From contig CAJFCJ010000011.1 of assembly GCA_904063045.1 (NCBI GenBank), forward strand, positions 682,001 through 746,000: a stretch of 64,000 nt of DNA, given 5' to 3'. Shown here piece by piece: positions 33,147-45,134 of this stretch. The notes beneath the pieces were generated by a model that was not told where the DNA came from, did no database searches, and was given only the letters and a program-made list of their open reading frames with translations. Within the stretch, counting starts at the first letter, position 1. The number at the start of each line of letters is the position of its first letter. The translations under genes were made by a program, and so were the position numbers. This DNA comes from Dimorphilus gyrociliatus (Eukaryota > Annelida > Polychaeta > Dinophilidae).

Positions 33147-36100
33147 ATGGCAGACTTGCTCAGCATTCAAGTCCACGTTCCTGTCACGAAGTGTGAGAGT
33201 GGAAAGTTTTTAGAAAAAGAAGATAATATACAACAAAGCGTTTCGAAAATTCGTAAAATCGAGAATTCTTTTAAAAACCCGATTAACTCTCTGGACAAAG
33301 GAACAAAATACTCTTATTTACCCAGAAGGAAGGCAGTTGACATAGAATTTAAGAATTTGGTGTATGCAGTTCCAGAAAATAAGCGAAAAGGTATTTTTAT
33401 CCGTTTTACAGCTGTGAATGACCATAGAATTGCGTAATGTCCAATGTTAACAATTTAAGAAAGTCTTAGTCTAATAGATAAGGATATTAGAGCGTATCAG
33501 AAAATGATAGTCTAAGAATTTGTATTAAGGTCTTTAGAAATACATGTCGACTCCTTAAATTTCTTTTTCAAGTGATATCACTTGATAAGTTGATATTGGG
33601 GATCGACAAGATTAGATATATGATCAATTATAGAATTTTGTGACCTTTTTGGGTGTATTAAGAATCTTTTTTGTAATTATTCTTTGTTTGCAAATAATGT
33701 AAGTGCGTTATTCGAGGAAAGGTTTAAAGTCCAAAGTTCCGGGATACAAAAACTAAGTTAGTATGTGCAATAATCATTTGATTGTTTGTTTAGATAATTA
33801 CTCTCATTTCATTGTTTGACAGTTGAATGTATGTAATAAGCATGAATTATCCAGTAATATTTTCTATCCTATATCTATGATTATTTTTAGGTTTGAGATA
33901 CATATGGGACTCACAAAATTGTTTCAAAAACATCCTGAAAGGTAGATATCTGAAGCAAAATTTCACAAAGTGGTTCTAATTAGTATATATTTTAGGAATC
34001 AGTGGAAAAATGTGTTCAGGCCAATTAACCGCTATCATGGGACCCAGCGGTGCTGGTAAATCTTCTCTGATGAATATTCTAGCTGGATATCAGTGTAAAA
34101 GTAGTGCCATTACCGGCACAATACATCTCAACAACAAGCCAAGGAACCTGAGAAAATTCCGGAAAATGGCTTGTTATATCATGCAAGTTTGTAAAAATCT
34201 TTAGGTATATTTTTGCGTTGATTTTGACTTTGTCATTATTTAACAGGACAGTCACTTGTTGGAGCATCTCAGCGTTCAGGAATCCATGATGTGCTCAGCA
34301 AACTTAAAACTATCAGAAAAAATGAATGTTGAAGAAAAGAAACAACTTGTTGGAGAAATTTTAGATACTTTAAGTTTGACTGAATGCAAAGATACACTTA
34401 CAGAAAATTTAAGTGGAGGGCAAAAAAAACGACTATCTATTGCTTTAGAATTGGTTAATAATCCACCCGTGATGTTTTTTGACGAACCAACAAGTGGTTT
34501 GGATAGTTCGTCAACTTATCAATGTGTTGATTTATTGAGGTCTCTTGCTCAGGGCGGACGAACGGTGATTTGCACCATTCATCAGCCGAGTGCCAAATTA
34601 TTGGATATGTTTGATCACGTAAGTGCACTTGAGTCTATTTCTCTATGATGCAGTTTATTCGGTACTTTTTTTTTAGCTCTACATGTTGGCTGATGGGCAA
34701 TGCATGTATCAAGGAGACATTCCCGGTTTGATACCTTTCGTAGCAGCTGTAGCTGTAAAGTGTCCAGAATATCATAACCCTGCTGATTTCGGTAAACTTT
34801 TGAATAAAAAGTTATAAATTTGTAACACTCCTGATTGATATTTTTCTTAGTTATGGAGCTGGCCTGCGGTCAATATGGAGAAACACATTTGATTAAGATG
34901 GTAGATGCTGTCAAGAAAGGAAAATGCCTGCAATATCAACGACCTAAGAAACGAACAAATTGCGAAAAGGAAGAAAAGGTAAGATAATTTACGATACACT
35001 ACTGTTGTATCTTATTTCTCTGTCTCATTACAATTATGTATTTATGGATTAAAAATTTCGCAGTTGTTCAAGCAGATGTCTGTAAGTTTATTTTAGCAAT
35101 AACTTGAAATTTCATGGCTTTGATTTACTTTTTTCGATTTTTTTCAAACTGCTAAGTCCTATACTTAAAAATTGATCTTATTCCTTTCAATTCTGGTTTG
35201 AACAATTCTCCAAACTTTTGGTTTTCAGGTTAATGAATTTCTGGCCTCAAAAGACTCTAAGGAAACGTCAATTGTTGACGACAAAATGGATGACGCACTA
35301 ATTTCTGAAAGCGTACCGCTAAACAATGATCTATCTTCTAAAGTGAGTAACAATTCACAATCTTCTGAAAATGTATATATTTTAGACTATTATGTTTAAG
35401 GAGACGAGTCAAGGAGAAGCAACAAGCAAGGGTGATGTAAGTACACTTTCATTTGCTTTATGACAAAGTTTATTCGTATAGAACTAATAGAATAATATTT
35501 AAGAATTCGAGATCAATTAAGTATTCCTTTCAATAACTTTGTCATTCCTACAGTTCTGTAAAACTGGTTGTTTTTGTTTAAAACAATCAATTGAAAATAA
35601 CTGTACTTGTTGTGATGAGGAGGTATTTTGTGGAGAAAATTTTATTTTTTGATTCCGTGAGATTCTCCCACGTGATCTAAGCTTAGCAGAGATAACGCTA
35701 TTTTAGGACCATACATAATCATTTTACGACACCTATCTGATAGTTTTTAACACACTTTACATAAATAATTGTTAGTTTATTCTCTTTGTTAATTTTCTCC
35801 TTGTAGAGTTCATCACATAATTCAACTGAGTCTTATCAGGATTCGAGTGATGAGGTGATTTTCACTAACTTTGGAACGTTGTGTTTAAAAATAGACAACT
35901 GGCTATGAGGATTTATTGTTGTAATTTAGATGCATTTCCTACTAATCTCTGTACCTTTCTTATCCAGTATTTGTTGTTATTCTTTAATGAGTTTATTTTA
36001 TTCTATCAACAATTCTTAGCTTTTTATAACAATGGCTGAAAGAAATTAGTTTTTTTTGCAGCCAGTCGAAGTCTTAGCACTTTTAAGACGATTTACTTAT

Positions 36101-37729
36101 ACATTGTTCCACCTTAAATTAGATTATTAATTGAATCACCGTTTGGGGAATGTTTACACGCATGCTTTTAATTAATTAAAAACTCTGGGATACTCAAGAT
36201 CTGTTTTTTAGACACTCATCATTTATCTTAAAATATCAGACGATTATTTTATCTCTGACGCATGTTCTAACAGCCTTGTTGCTAACTTTTAACAATTTAT
36301 CTAATTCTGAGATTATAATATTTCTGCTTTTTAAGTTAATCATGCAATATATCGAAGCATAAAATTGCTTGGGAGAAATATTTGCTAATTATAATATTTC
36401 AATATTTCAATCAAAGACGTCCATGAACAATCATTCTTTCCTTTTATATGATCATAGTATAAAGTCATTTAATTTGCCAATTTTGTATCTTTTCAGGAGG
36501 AAGAAAGGACTACTTTCGCGGTATCTTGCTTTACTCAGTTTAGGGTCTTATTTATCCGAACCTTTATGTCTATTATCCGTGATACTGTAAGTTATCTCTC
36601 TAAAAATAATCAAATTAACGATAGTTGTTTTTAAAGACACTTACAAGATTGAGATTGGTCTCTCACATAATAACCGGTTTCATGATTGGTTTATTGTATT
36701 ATAATATTGGTAATAGTTCTTTTGTTAAGATTTAAAGACAGATCCTTTAATTAAATACTTTTACCAGGTAATGAATCTGATAAAGCTTTCAACAATGCTG
36801 CTTTCCTCTTTTTTTCCCTGTTGTTTGTTATGTTTACCGCTTTGATGCCAACTGTAATGACATGTAAGGCTTTAAATCAATATTTATAATAAAAGATTAA
36901 AATTCGACTATATTAATTTCAGTTCCAATGGAAATGGCAGTATTTCTACGTGAGCATTTAAATTACTGGTATAGTTTGAAGGCTTACTATATGGCTAAGA
37001 CTATGGCTGATATGCCATTTCAGGTGACCAAATTGCTAACGCCCAACTTACTATAAGTCTAACAGATTTTCAATAAACAGATTGTCTTTCCCTTAATATA
37101 CGGTTCTATAGTGTATTGGTTCACGAATCAGCCAGCATCTGCTCTTCGGTTTTTGATGTTTCTAACACTATCTACTCAAACAGCACTTGTTGCTCAGTCT
37201 CTCGGCCTACTAATCAGCGCTGGCACTCCCTTACAAGTGGCTGTCTTCCTTGGTCCTGTTACTTCCATACCAATTTTGCTTTTCTCTGGCTTTTTCGTTA
37301 ATCTTGACACTATTCCCTCTTACATGCAGTGGATAACGTATCTATCTTATGTCAGATATGCCTTCGAAGGCGCCATTCAAGCAATCTACGGCTTCAATAG
37401 AGAGAAATTGCAGTGTGATCAGGTTAGGGCAGCAGAAGAAGCGAAGAAAGCATCTGATAGTATGCAAAGTGTATCAAACATGAATAAAATAATGAAAAGT
37501 CATATTGAAAAAGCAGCAGTTGAACAGGTTTGAAGCTCTTCTAATTGTTGATTTACTAAAGAATTATATTTTTCAGTTCTGTCGTCTTCAAAATCCAGAG
37601 AAAGTGTTGGAATCTTTTGATATGGAGAATGCAAAAGTATGGATAGACTTTTTAGTTTTGTGCGTGTTTTTCGTAATTTTGAGAATACTATGCTACTTTG
37701 TGCTGCGGTGGCGAGTAAGGCAGAGATAA
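33147..37729 (+). CDS. ABCG1: ABCG half-transporter, ABCG1/ABCG4 type
   Basis: Fifteen exons (33147..33390, 33891..33941, 33996..34186, 34247..34618, 34677..34791, 34851..34978, 35229..35342, 35401..35436, 35807..35854, 36497..36586, 36637..36709, 36768..36863, 36923..37023, 37081..37527, 37577..37729) join to 752 residues. The ATPase domain comes first: Walker A GPSGAGKS, signature LSGGQKKRL, Walker [13 protein letters not shown] and the switch His in [10 protein letters not shown] linker leads to six membrane helices ([55 protein letters not shown]; ...). ABCG1/4 dimers export sterols to lipoproteins. Three extra in-phase exons (35229-35854) enlarge the linker with acidic, Ser-rich sequence, and an extracellular insert of about 25 residues ([12 protein letters not shown]) is not in human ABCG1. 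Confidence 0.93.
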
Positions 37730-38342
37730 ACTTTTTATATGTATATGCACTGATTTATTTACGTGTACTCTTTTCTGCGTGCGATTGCCATAATGTGTTT
37801 TGCTCATAATATTCTGTCTTATCGCATGTTTCGAAATTCAACGCACGTATCAATGCAATTATTTTATATTCAATTACGAAGCTTCTTGCTAATAGAAGGA
37901 GCCAAAAGTAAAAAATTCTGATTATTGTATGTTCATATTGTCTATGCTATCTTTGTGGTGAAATTTCATTAATTATTGTTAATCTTAAAATTGCAATTAT
38001 TTTGGTAGAATGCAAATCTACAATCTTTTGTTGTACAGAACTTATATACACAATGAAATAGTTTTTAAATTATTTCTTGAATAAAATTCAATATTATAAA
38101 AATCTTCTATCGTCGAAGTGATACATCATGTATTGTACAGCAACTCGTGAATATTTCTATAAAGTCATTGATAAGTATGACTTCGTATAAAAAATTTGGA
38201 TTCAATTGATTTAGTTTTTTCGGCGACAAATAAAACCATGTAATGTCTTTTCTTTACAAGATGTCGAAAAACATAACTGTAATGCTGTTCTTATAACAGA
38301 CGCATAACAAAGATATCACATGACCATTGGTCATGTGACAAA
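37730..38342. other. spacer between ABCG and carboxypeptidase Q genes
   Basis: About 0.6 kb, AT-rich, without coding character. GAATAAAATTC near 38080 is a plausible poly(A) signal region for the transporter transcript. Confidence 0.4.
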
Positions 38343-39944
38343 ATGAAACTTTTTAGCCAATATATCGCTCTAATACTTCTCTTGTATTTTTGTATGTATT
38401 TTCTTACATTATCATACTTTAATCGAACGAGTTATATTAATTTACCAAAGATAAAAATGAAACCAAAGATCCTTTTCGCGAAATTGATGATTATAAAGCG
38501 ACTGCTCAAAAAATAATTGATTTTACTGTAAAAGGAAAAGGCAAAGGACAAGTATGGAATAGATTAGCAGAATTTACTGATAAGTTTGGTCCAAGGTTGG
38601 CTGGATCAAAAGCTCTTGAAAATTCTATTGATTATGTTCTTGAAAAGATGGCTAGTGAAGGCTTAGAGAACGTTCATGGCGAGAAAGCTATAATTCCACA
38701 TTGGGTCAGAGGAAATGAATCTTGTGAGCTTATTAAACCAAGACGTCATAAAATTTCTATTTTAGGATTGGGCTACAGCGTTGGAACTACCAGAGACGGT
38801 ATTATAGCTGAGGCCATAGTTGTTAAATCGTTTGATGAATTAAAGAAGAGGAGAAACGAAATTAAGGGGAAGATTGTCATTTATAATCAACCTTTTGTTA
38901 GCTATAGTGAAACAGTCATTTACAGAACAAATGGAGCATCTATGGCATCTAAATATGGTGCTGTTGCGTCTCTTATTAGAAGTGTCACTCCTTTCTCTAT
39001 TAATAGTCCTCATACTGGAATGCAAACTTACTTAAAAGGGGTAAATCCTATACCAACAGCTTGTATAACAGTAGAAGATGCTGAAATGCTTAACAGAATG
39101 AGTGACAGAAAGGAAAAAATTGTTATAAAATTAAAAATGGATGCTCGAAAATATAAAGATGCTGAATCAAGAAACACAATAGCTGAAATTAAAGGAACAA
39201 AATATCCAAACCAAATTGTACTAATTTCAGGACATTTAGATAGCTGGGATGTTGGTCAGGGGGCAATGGATGACGGAGGAGGTGCTTTCATTTCATGGCA
39301 AGCTCTATCAATAATTAAATCTTTAGGCTTGAAACCAAAACGAACCATTCGAGCTGTTTTGTGGACAGCAGAAGAATTCGGGATGATTGGATCAAGCCAA
39401 TATTTTAATAATCACAAGGTACGTAATATTTTAAACTCTTTTCAATATCTGACCTCTGCAACTATTTTAGCATCAAGCAAATAACTTCAGTCTTGTCATG
39501 GAATCAGATATTGGAACATTCCGACCTTTGGGTTTAAAATTTACAGGATCAAAAAAATCCAAGAAAATAATGCGAAAAATTATTAGCCTATTGTCATCCA
39601 TAAATGCTACCAAGTTACAGGTATAATACAAGTTTCTATATTATCTTACTATCTTAAGAAGTATTATTATAGGAAAATGCTGATGGAGGTGACGTAAATT
39701 TCTGGATAAAAGCAGGTGTCCCAGGTGGCAGCTTATTGAACGAAAATTCAAAGTATTTTTATTTTCATCACACAAACGGTAATATTAGCTAATTTGTATA
39801 CTGTCCTTTACTTATTTCATAATTAACTGTATAGGCGATACCATGACAGTACAAAATTCGGACGAAATGGATAGATGTGCAGCAGTTTGGACAGTAGTTG
39901 CTTATGTTGTTGCCAGCCTGGATGAAATACTTCCGAGGGAATGA
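38343..39944 (+). CDS. CPQ: carboxypeptidase Q (plasma glutamate carboxypeptidase), M28 peptidase
   Basis: Five exons (38343..38391, 38451..39418, 39471..39620, 39673..39778, 39835..39944) encode 460 residues, near the human length (472). The first exon supplies a signal peptide (MKLFSQYIALILLLYF) and splices over a 59-bp intron in correct phase; without that intron the frame is broken. M28 zinc ligands are present in order: SGHLDSWDVGQGAMDDGGG (His and bridging Asp), the catalytic TAEEFG, ESDIG, and HHTNGDT near the C-terminus. A PA-type insert precedes the second half of the catalytic domain. The family removes unsubstituted N-terminal amino acids from small peptides in lysosomes or outside the cell. 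Confidence 0.94.
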
Positions 39945-40333
39945 TTAAAATTAGATTGTCTTATTTTTACGGTCACTATTAATAAATCTTATCGTATTCT
40001 AAATTAATGAACCTAATTCATGTAATCAAGTTCTTTTTAGTTATTATATTACTTAAATTAAATAGTGTATTATGATGAAATTGATGCCTTCAAGAGCTTT
40101 TTCCTTGGTAATGCATGAAAATAGGTGCTGTTTATAGTAATTACGGAAGTTTTAATTTTAGCATACTGAGGTACTAATAGGTAGATGAGCTTTCTCAAAA
40201 GACTTTATTTTTCATCCATTAATCAGAAAGGTCATAACACTTACAACTATACCATATTTGAATTATGGCTTAACATAAAATAATATTTAAGAAATGCCAA
40301 TTAAATAAAACCAGTGGCTTAATGGCTAACATG
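39945..40333. other. spacer between convergent CPQ and secreted-peptide genes
   Basis: About 0.39 kb of AT-rich DNA holding the two 3' UTRs; nothing else is seen. Confidence 0.4.
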
Positions 40334-40658
40334 CTATTGTTTAACTCGTGGGCTTGACATGCTAAGGAGATAGTCCACTGATGGGCACTCATCCCACCAA
40401 GCAGGATTAATATATCTTGGGGCTCCTTTAACTGCACAAATAGAATTTGCGCATATCAACAATTCATATTTCTGAAAATATTAATGAAACCAAAAAGACT
40501 AAACAATGGATCAAATATAAAATACAAACCTCATAGCATTTTTCACAAAAAAACAAACATTTATGAAAAGGATCGATGTCTTCCAGTCGGAAAGCCATCG
40601 CATAACAACCAATCCCACAGAAAAGAAGAAGAAGGGAGAGAAGAAATCGTTGCTTCAT
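40334..40658 (-). CDS. small secreted six-cysteine peptide, eclosion-hormone-like
   Basis: Two exons, complement(40334..40471, 40530..40658), encode 88 residues. A clear signal peptide (MKQRFLLSLLLLFCGIGCYAMA) precedes a mature peptide of about 66 residues with exactly six cysteines in the pattern C-x3-C-x2-C-x8-C-x4-C-x16-C. The start DPFHKCLFFCEKC and the end DECPSVDYLLSM align by eye with eclosion hormone (DPMEIC...C..C and ECEDFASIAPFL), but spacing between later cysteines differs. Eclosion hormones act through receptor guanylyl cyclases; relatives have been described outside insects. No dibasic cleavage site flanks the cysteine core. It could instead be an unrelated disulfide-rich peptide. 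Confidence 0.6.
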
Positions 40659-40897
40659 ATTAATGGTACGCTGAACAACGAGCGAATGCCACTAAACGAG
40701 CTTCCAACCAGCCTTTGAAGGAGTTGGTGTATTTAGATAAGTAGTTGGCTGCGTGATTTAATTAAGGTTTGTTTAGAATATTTCAATTTTCGAGGCTGGT
40801 TCATCAATTTTCCATGATGATATAAAGATAACCTTTCTACTGGAGGGAACTCCTCCTGACTTTAAAATATCAGTTCATATTTTCGCGCTTTCTTTTA

Positions 40898-41428
40898 ATG
40901 TCAAGGTTACTCCTAAATCGGGTAAACTGTTATAGCTTTCTGATGATCAGATCGTTTATAAATATTCTTGACCGCGTTGCTATGTCGGCTGGAAACGACT
41001 ACAAGAAAGATAAGCTGCAAATATCTGAGAATGAACAAAACATAAAACAAAATGATCTTCCTAAAGGTTGGATAATAAAACGCTGCAAACGAAGAAATAA
41101 ATGGAAAAAAGCATATTTTGCATTTAGTCAGGATGAACTCATATACGGACAGTCAGAAGAGGTTCGTTTGTTTTAAACAAAAGGCCTATTTCTCTTATGA
41201 TTTCTTTCGCAGGCTCTGGTCAAGAATGTTCCCTTAAAAAATGCTCAAATAAAAGAATGTACAAAAGACGATAAAGAAAATGTTCTAAGCATTGAAACAA
41301 ATTCAAGAACTTTTTATTTAAGTTTTGACAGCGAGGAAATTAGGGACGAATGGTTACAAGCTTTATTTACCATTAAAGTCATTGCATGTAAACGTTTGGA
41401 TAATTCCCAAGCTTGTATTATTCAATAA
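40898..41428 (+). CDS. small pleckstrin-homology-domain protein
   Basis: Two exons (40898 or 40982..41161, and 41213..41428). The upstream ATG gives 159 residues, the next (MSAGND) 131. A single PH domain fills the protein: the β1-β2 strand LPKGWIIKRCKRRNKWKKAYFAFS with the basic lipid-binding loop, β-strands through TRTFYLSF-like sequence, and the closing helix EEIRDEWLQALFTI with its invariant Trp. PH domains bind phosphoinositides at membranes. No further domain shows which family it is. The residues between the two ATGs are hydrophobic and not PH-like, so the shorter start is slightly favoured. Its stop lies 16 bp from the stop of GPLD1 on the other strand. Confidence 0.7.
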
Positions 41429-41444
41429 TTTAGATATAAAAGAA

Positions 41445-44400
41445 TCATATCTCAAAGTTAAAGACAGCGATTTTTCCACTTTGCCTACCACCTTGATTGC
41501 TAGTAGGCATGCCAACGATCAGTTGTTTTTGTCCTCGTCCGACTACTGTTATAGCTTTTGAGAATCGAGACTTGTCCTCTCCTCCGCTGAGTATAAAGTC
41601 AGCCTGTAAATATGAATAGATTCATTGACAATTATGTTGAGGATTTACAGAAATACGTTTTCTTTTAAACAAGGACTATCAATATAGTCGTCGCAATCCT
41701 GAGTAAAATTACCAATCGGAAAAGATGAGCCTCCGAGGAAGATATATATTCTTCCTTCATCGACTGTAAAATAGTACTTTTATAATCCCATAAAAGATAT
41801 GTAAAAGTGACTTCACACCTCCTTCTATAAAATCATAGTCATCGCTACGCAAATGAGACGAAATAATCAAGTCGGATTTTTCATCATTATTAATATCTTC
41901 CATCTTTAACAATTAATAAATAATAAATACTTGTAGGTGAAATATACCATACCAGAAGTGTGTGACCATGCCTGCTAATTTCTCTATCTCCAGAGATAGT
42001 TGTGTGAACTTCCATGTCACTCGCATTGTATATGTCAATTTTGCCCGCTTGAATAAAAGTCTCCGGCAAATCGTCAATTTTACCTTCAATAGCTTTATTA
42101 AAAATAAATAAATACAATCTGAATGGCGAAAAATTATTCATTTTATGAATAGCAATCTATACTGTATAAACGTTTATAAAATAAAGTATTAGGATTAATA
42201 CGTACTTGACAACGGTGATGCAACTGCCAAAAATGAGTTTGATTGGTTAATATATGGATTTCCCAAAGCAATATCTCGGCCCAGCATGTTAAATTTTTGT
42301 GTTCCATTTATTATTTGTCTTGGCCCCGCTGAAGATAAGGGACATTCAAATATTGTCAATCTACCAACTGATTCAATATCTTCAGGGTCAAATTCGCAGT
42401 TTTCCCTATGAAACAAAAAATATTTAAATGTCAAAAAAAATTAAGTTATCTAACTGTGAGCAAATTCTCCATGTTGGAGACGGTATTAGTAGTAGAGTTG
42501 ATTCACCATGCTTCTCTACTTTCACACCTTCGCCAAACCACTCATAATCCTAATTGAACTAATATGTAAAAATGTTTTTATTGAAGATTATTTAACCTGA
42601 TTTCCTCGTACACTCCATAAAGAATTTCTTATATCAAAAGAATCTGTTTGATAATTCGTGTGGTTTTTTCAATTTCTTTGCAAAGTCGAAAATGTATCAA
42701 ATAAGTTACCTAATTTTTCCTTCGCCAATGCTTTGTTTGACAAAACTGCAGATACAAACCCCCTTTGCTCCCCTCCAGCTGGAGCTCTTGGCGAACCAAT
42801 AATTAAATCATCAAAATCATCGCCGTCTACATCACCTGCCGCAAGATATTCTCCCATATTGCAATATTTTTCCTACTTATATGTTTTGAATATAATATAA
42901 TTGAAGCGGAAAAAGTGAGACACATACGTTACATTTAAGAGTTATATCAGGTATTTCAGATATCGCACTGTCAGTACCCAAGAATATATAAACTTCACCC
43001 TAAGATTCACAAATAGTTTAAAATATACTTGATAATTTAGATTTCACTATCCAACCTGATATTGTATAGCTCCCAATCCAACAGATGGCGCACTAACTGC
43101 AAGATCATTTTTACCGTCCGCATTTAAGTCAACAATAGCAACTCCCTTTCCAAATCTACCATTTTCCTTAAGTGAATAAAAATATTCTAAAAATTAAATA
43201 GTTTCATCGTCAAAAATGTGTTTATCTAATTTACTTGAGATCCCGTTAAAGTAACATTAGCGATATTGTCTATGTCAATAGTTTTATGAACAATTCCGCT
43301 TCTACTGCCGTACAAAATGTAAACCCGCCCGACTTGATAGTTTCCTTTGAGACTAAATTCAGGAGCTGTAATCACTAAATCTTGAAACCCATCGTTGTTT
43401 AAATCTCCTTTCACGATATTGCTATAATTTTATATTATAAGTATATTTTTTCAAACAAAATTGTTCGCTAACCTTCCTAATTTTGAGTACAAATTATTCG
43501 TGGTAAGAAAAAAGTTGGGCTTAATCACGCTAGCATCTTTCTGCTTTGATGACCTAGTTTTTACCTGAGCTTTTTCCTTGTTAGCTTTTTTTACGAGTTT
43601 CTATATGAAAAAAGTTAAATAAATTTAACATTAAGAAATATTTTAAATAAAATAACCTGAAGGTTTGGTGACAAGTGAAAATAAGTTCCTCGCTCACTCT
43701 CCTCTCTATGAATATCATTTCGATATTTTTGAACAAAGTGCTTAATAAATTTTGATTCAAGAATAGGAACATCTCTGAATTTTTGTGTATCTTTTACAGT
43801 GCTCATTTCAGACAATTTTCCGTCAATATCCGGACAACGCATGTGTATGGGATTGTCTTTTTCGGGCGTTATTTCGCATTTACTGTGGGTATAAACTTCT
43901 ATATATTTTTGGTACAAGGCTAGGACTTTCAATTTACTCTGTCCCTTGTTCCATCATATGTTGGGCCCGTTTCCATGTTTGAGTCACCCAAGCAGCCATG
44001 TCGTCTAATCCTCCCAGGAAAAAACTGCTCATTTCATCGACTAAAAACGGACTGGCCTCCGCATATTCTGGATAAAGCTGTGAAAAATGAAAATGTACTA
44101 AGCAAAACTCTCATTTTTAAAGAAAAAGCAACCATGAGAATAAATCTTGCTTATATCGATGAATGTCTTACCACTTCAATTGCTCCAATATGCTCACCTA
44201 ATCTTCCCAAGAAAAGTAATTCAGCACAATCAGAAATTACGGTTGAGTTTACTTTTTTGTAGCCATAAAACTCTTCGTAAACTCTTTCCATGTCTTTGTC
44301 TGGAACGTACCTGTTTGATTTTATAGTGAAAAATTCAGTAGAAAAAATAGCTGATTAGAAAATTAGGTCACCATTGATCAGTTGGATCAATATAGGATGT

Positions 44401-45134
44401 GTCTAAATTATAAACGTTGACGACATCTCCGCCAAAATCAGCATCTGAGTGAGCTGGCCCATATTGATTGTGATAGTTAACCTATAAGTAATTTATTAAT
44501 TAATTTAATTATTCCAGAAAACAAACTTGACCTACTTTACTCATTGTTCTTATAAACCCTTGTGTAATTCCCAAGCTGTGCCAATTAACGTCAGCTATTT
44601 GATGTTGAAATATTCCTAGTATGAAAGAAAGAAATTTTTCTGTGTCCTTTTGGAAAAATACTTTTAAAACCTTAATTATTTAGTGATTTTCTGACATTTA
44701 CGTACGTTTGTCCATGGTTGGGGTAAATTCCTCAAGAAATTTATCGTTGCATTCATTATTGGAGTCCAATGAGTATCCTCTGCAATAGAGTGAAACATAC
44801 CATCATAGCAGAGTCCTGGATACATAGCATCCGGGAAAGGGCACCCTGCTTGAAAGGCGTCGTCATGCTTTTCTATTATCTGATATAAAATCGTCATTTG
44901 GTTTTGCTCTCTATGATATATAAATTAATTCCTACCTCTTTAAAGTCTAACCCATTTATAGACAAATCAATGTATTCCTTTGCTCGATAACCTATGACAT
45001 ATGTTGAAAAATTGCCTCATTTATTTATTTTACTTACCAGTCTCTATATGAGTGGTTATGCCACACATTTGGGATACTCCTAAGAAGGTGGAAAAAAGTA
45101 AGATTATGTTGTGAATATTCATTCTGATTCGCAT
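41445..45134 (-). CDS. GPLD1: phosphatidylinositol-glycan-specific phospholipase D
   Basis: Twenty exons, complement(41445..41603, 41657..41763, 41819..41903, 41953..42092, 42206..42405, 42455..42549, 42597..42643, 42710..42872, 42928..42999, 43056..43166, 43235..43421, 43473..43600, 43657..43938, 43988..44077, 44172..44310, 44372..44481, 44536..44646, 44706..44879, 44936..44991, 45038..45134), give about 850 residues (human 840). After a signal peptide, the zinc-dependent catalytic domain shows CGITTHIET, EDTHWTP, QIADVNWHSLG and AHSDADFGGDVV. The β-propeller has FG-GAP calcium loops (GDLNNDGFQDLVI, DLNADGKNDLAV, GDVDGDDFDDLII, EDINNDEKSDLII). GPLD1 is a secreted enzyme that cuts GPI anchors. 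Several reading-frame breaks disappear when 49-66-bp introns are spliced. Confidence 0.94.

Noticed and set aside
42669-44262. FG-GAP repeats first read as an integrin alpha chain
   Set aside because: The exons upstream encode the zinc-dependent phospholipase domain and the full order matches GPLD1; no transmembrane segment or integrin C-terminus exists.
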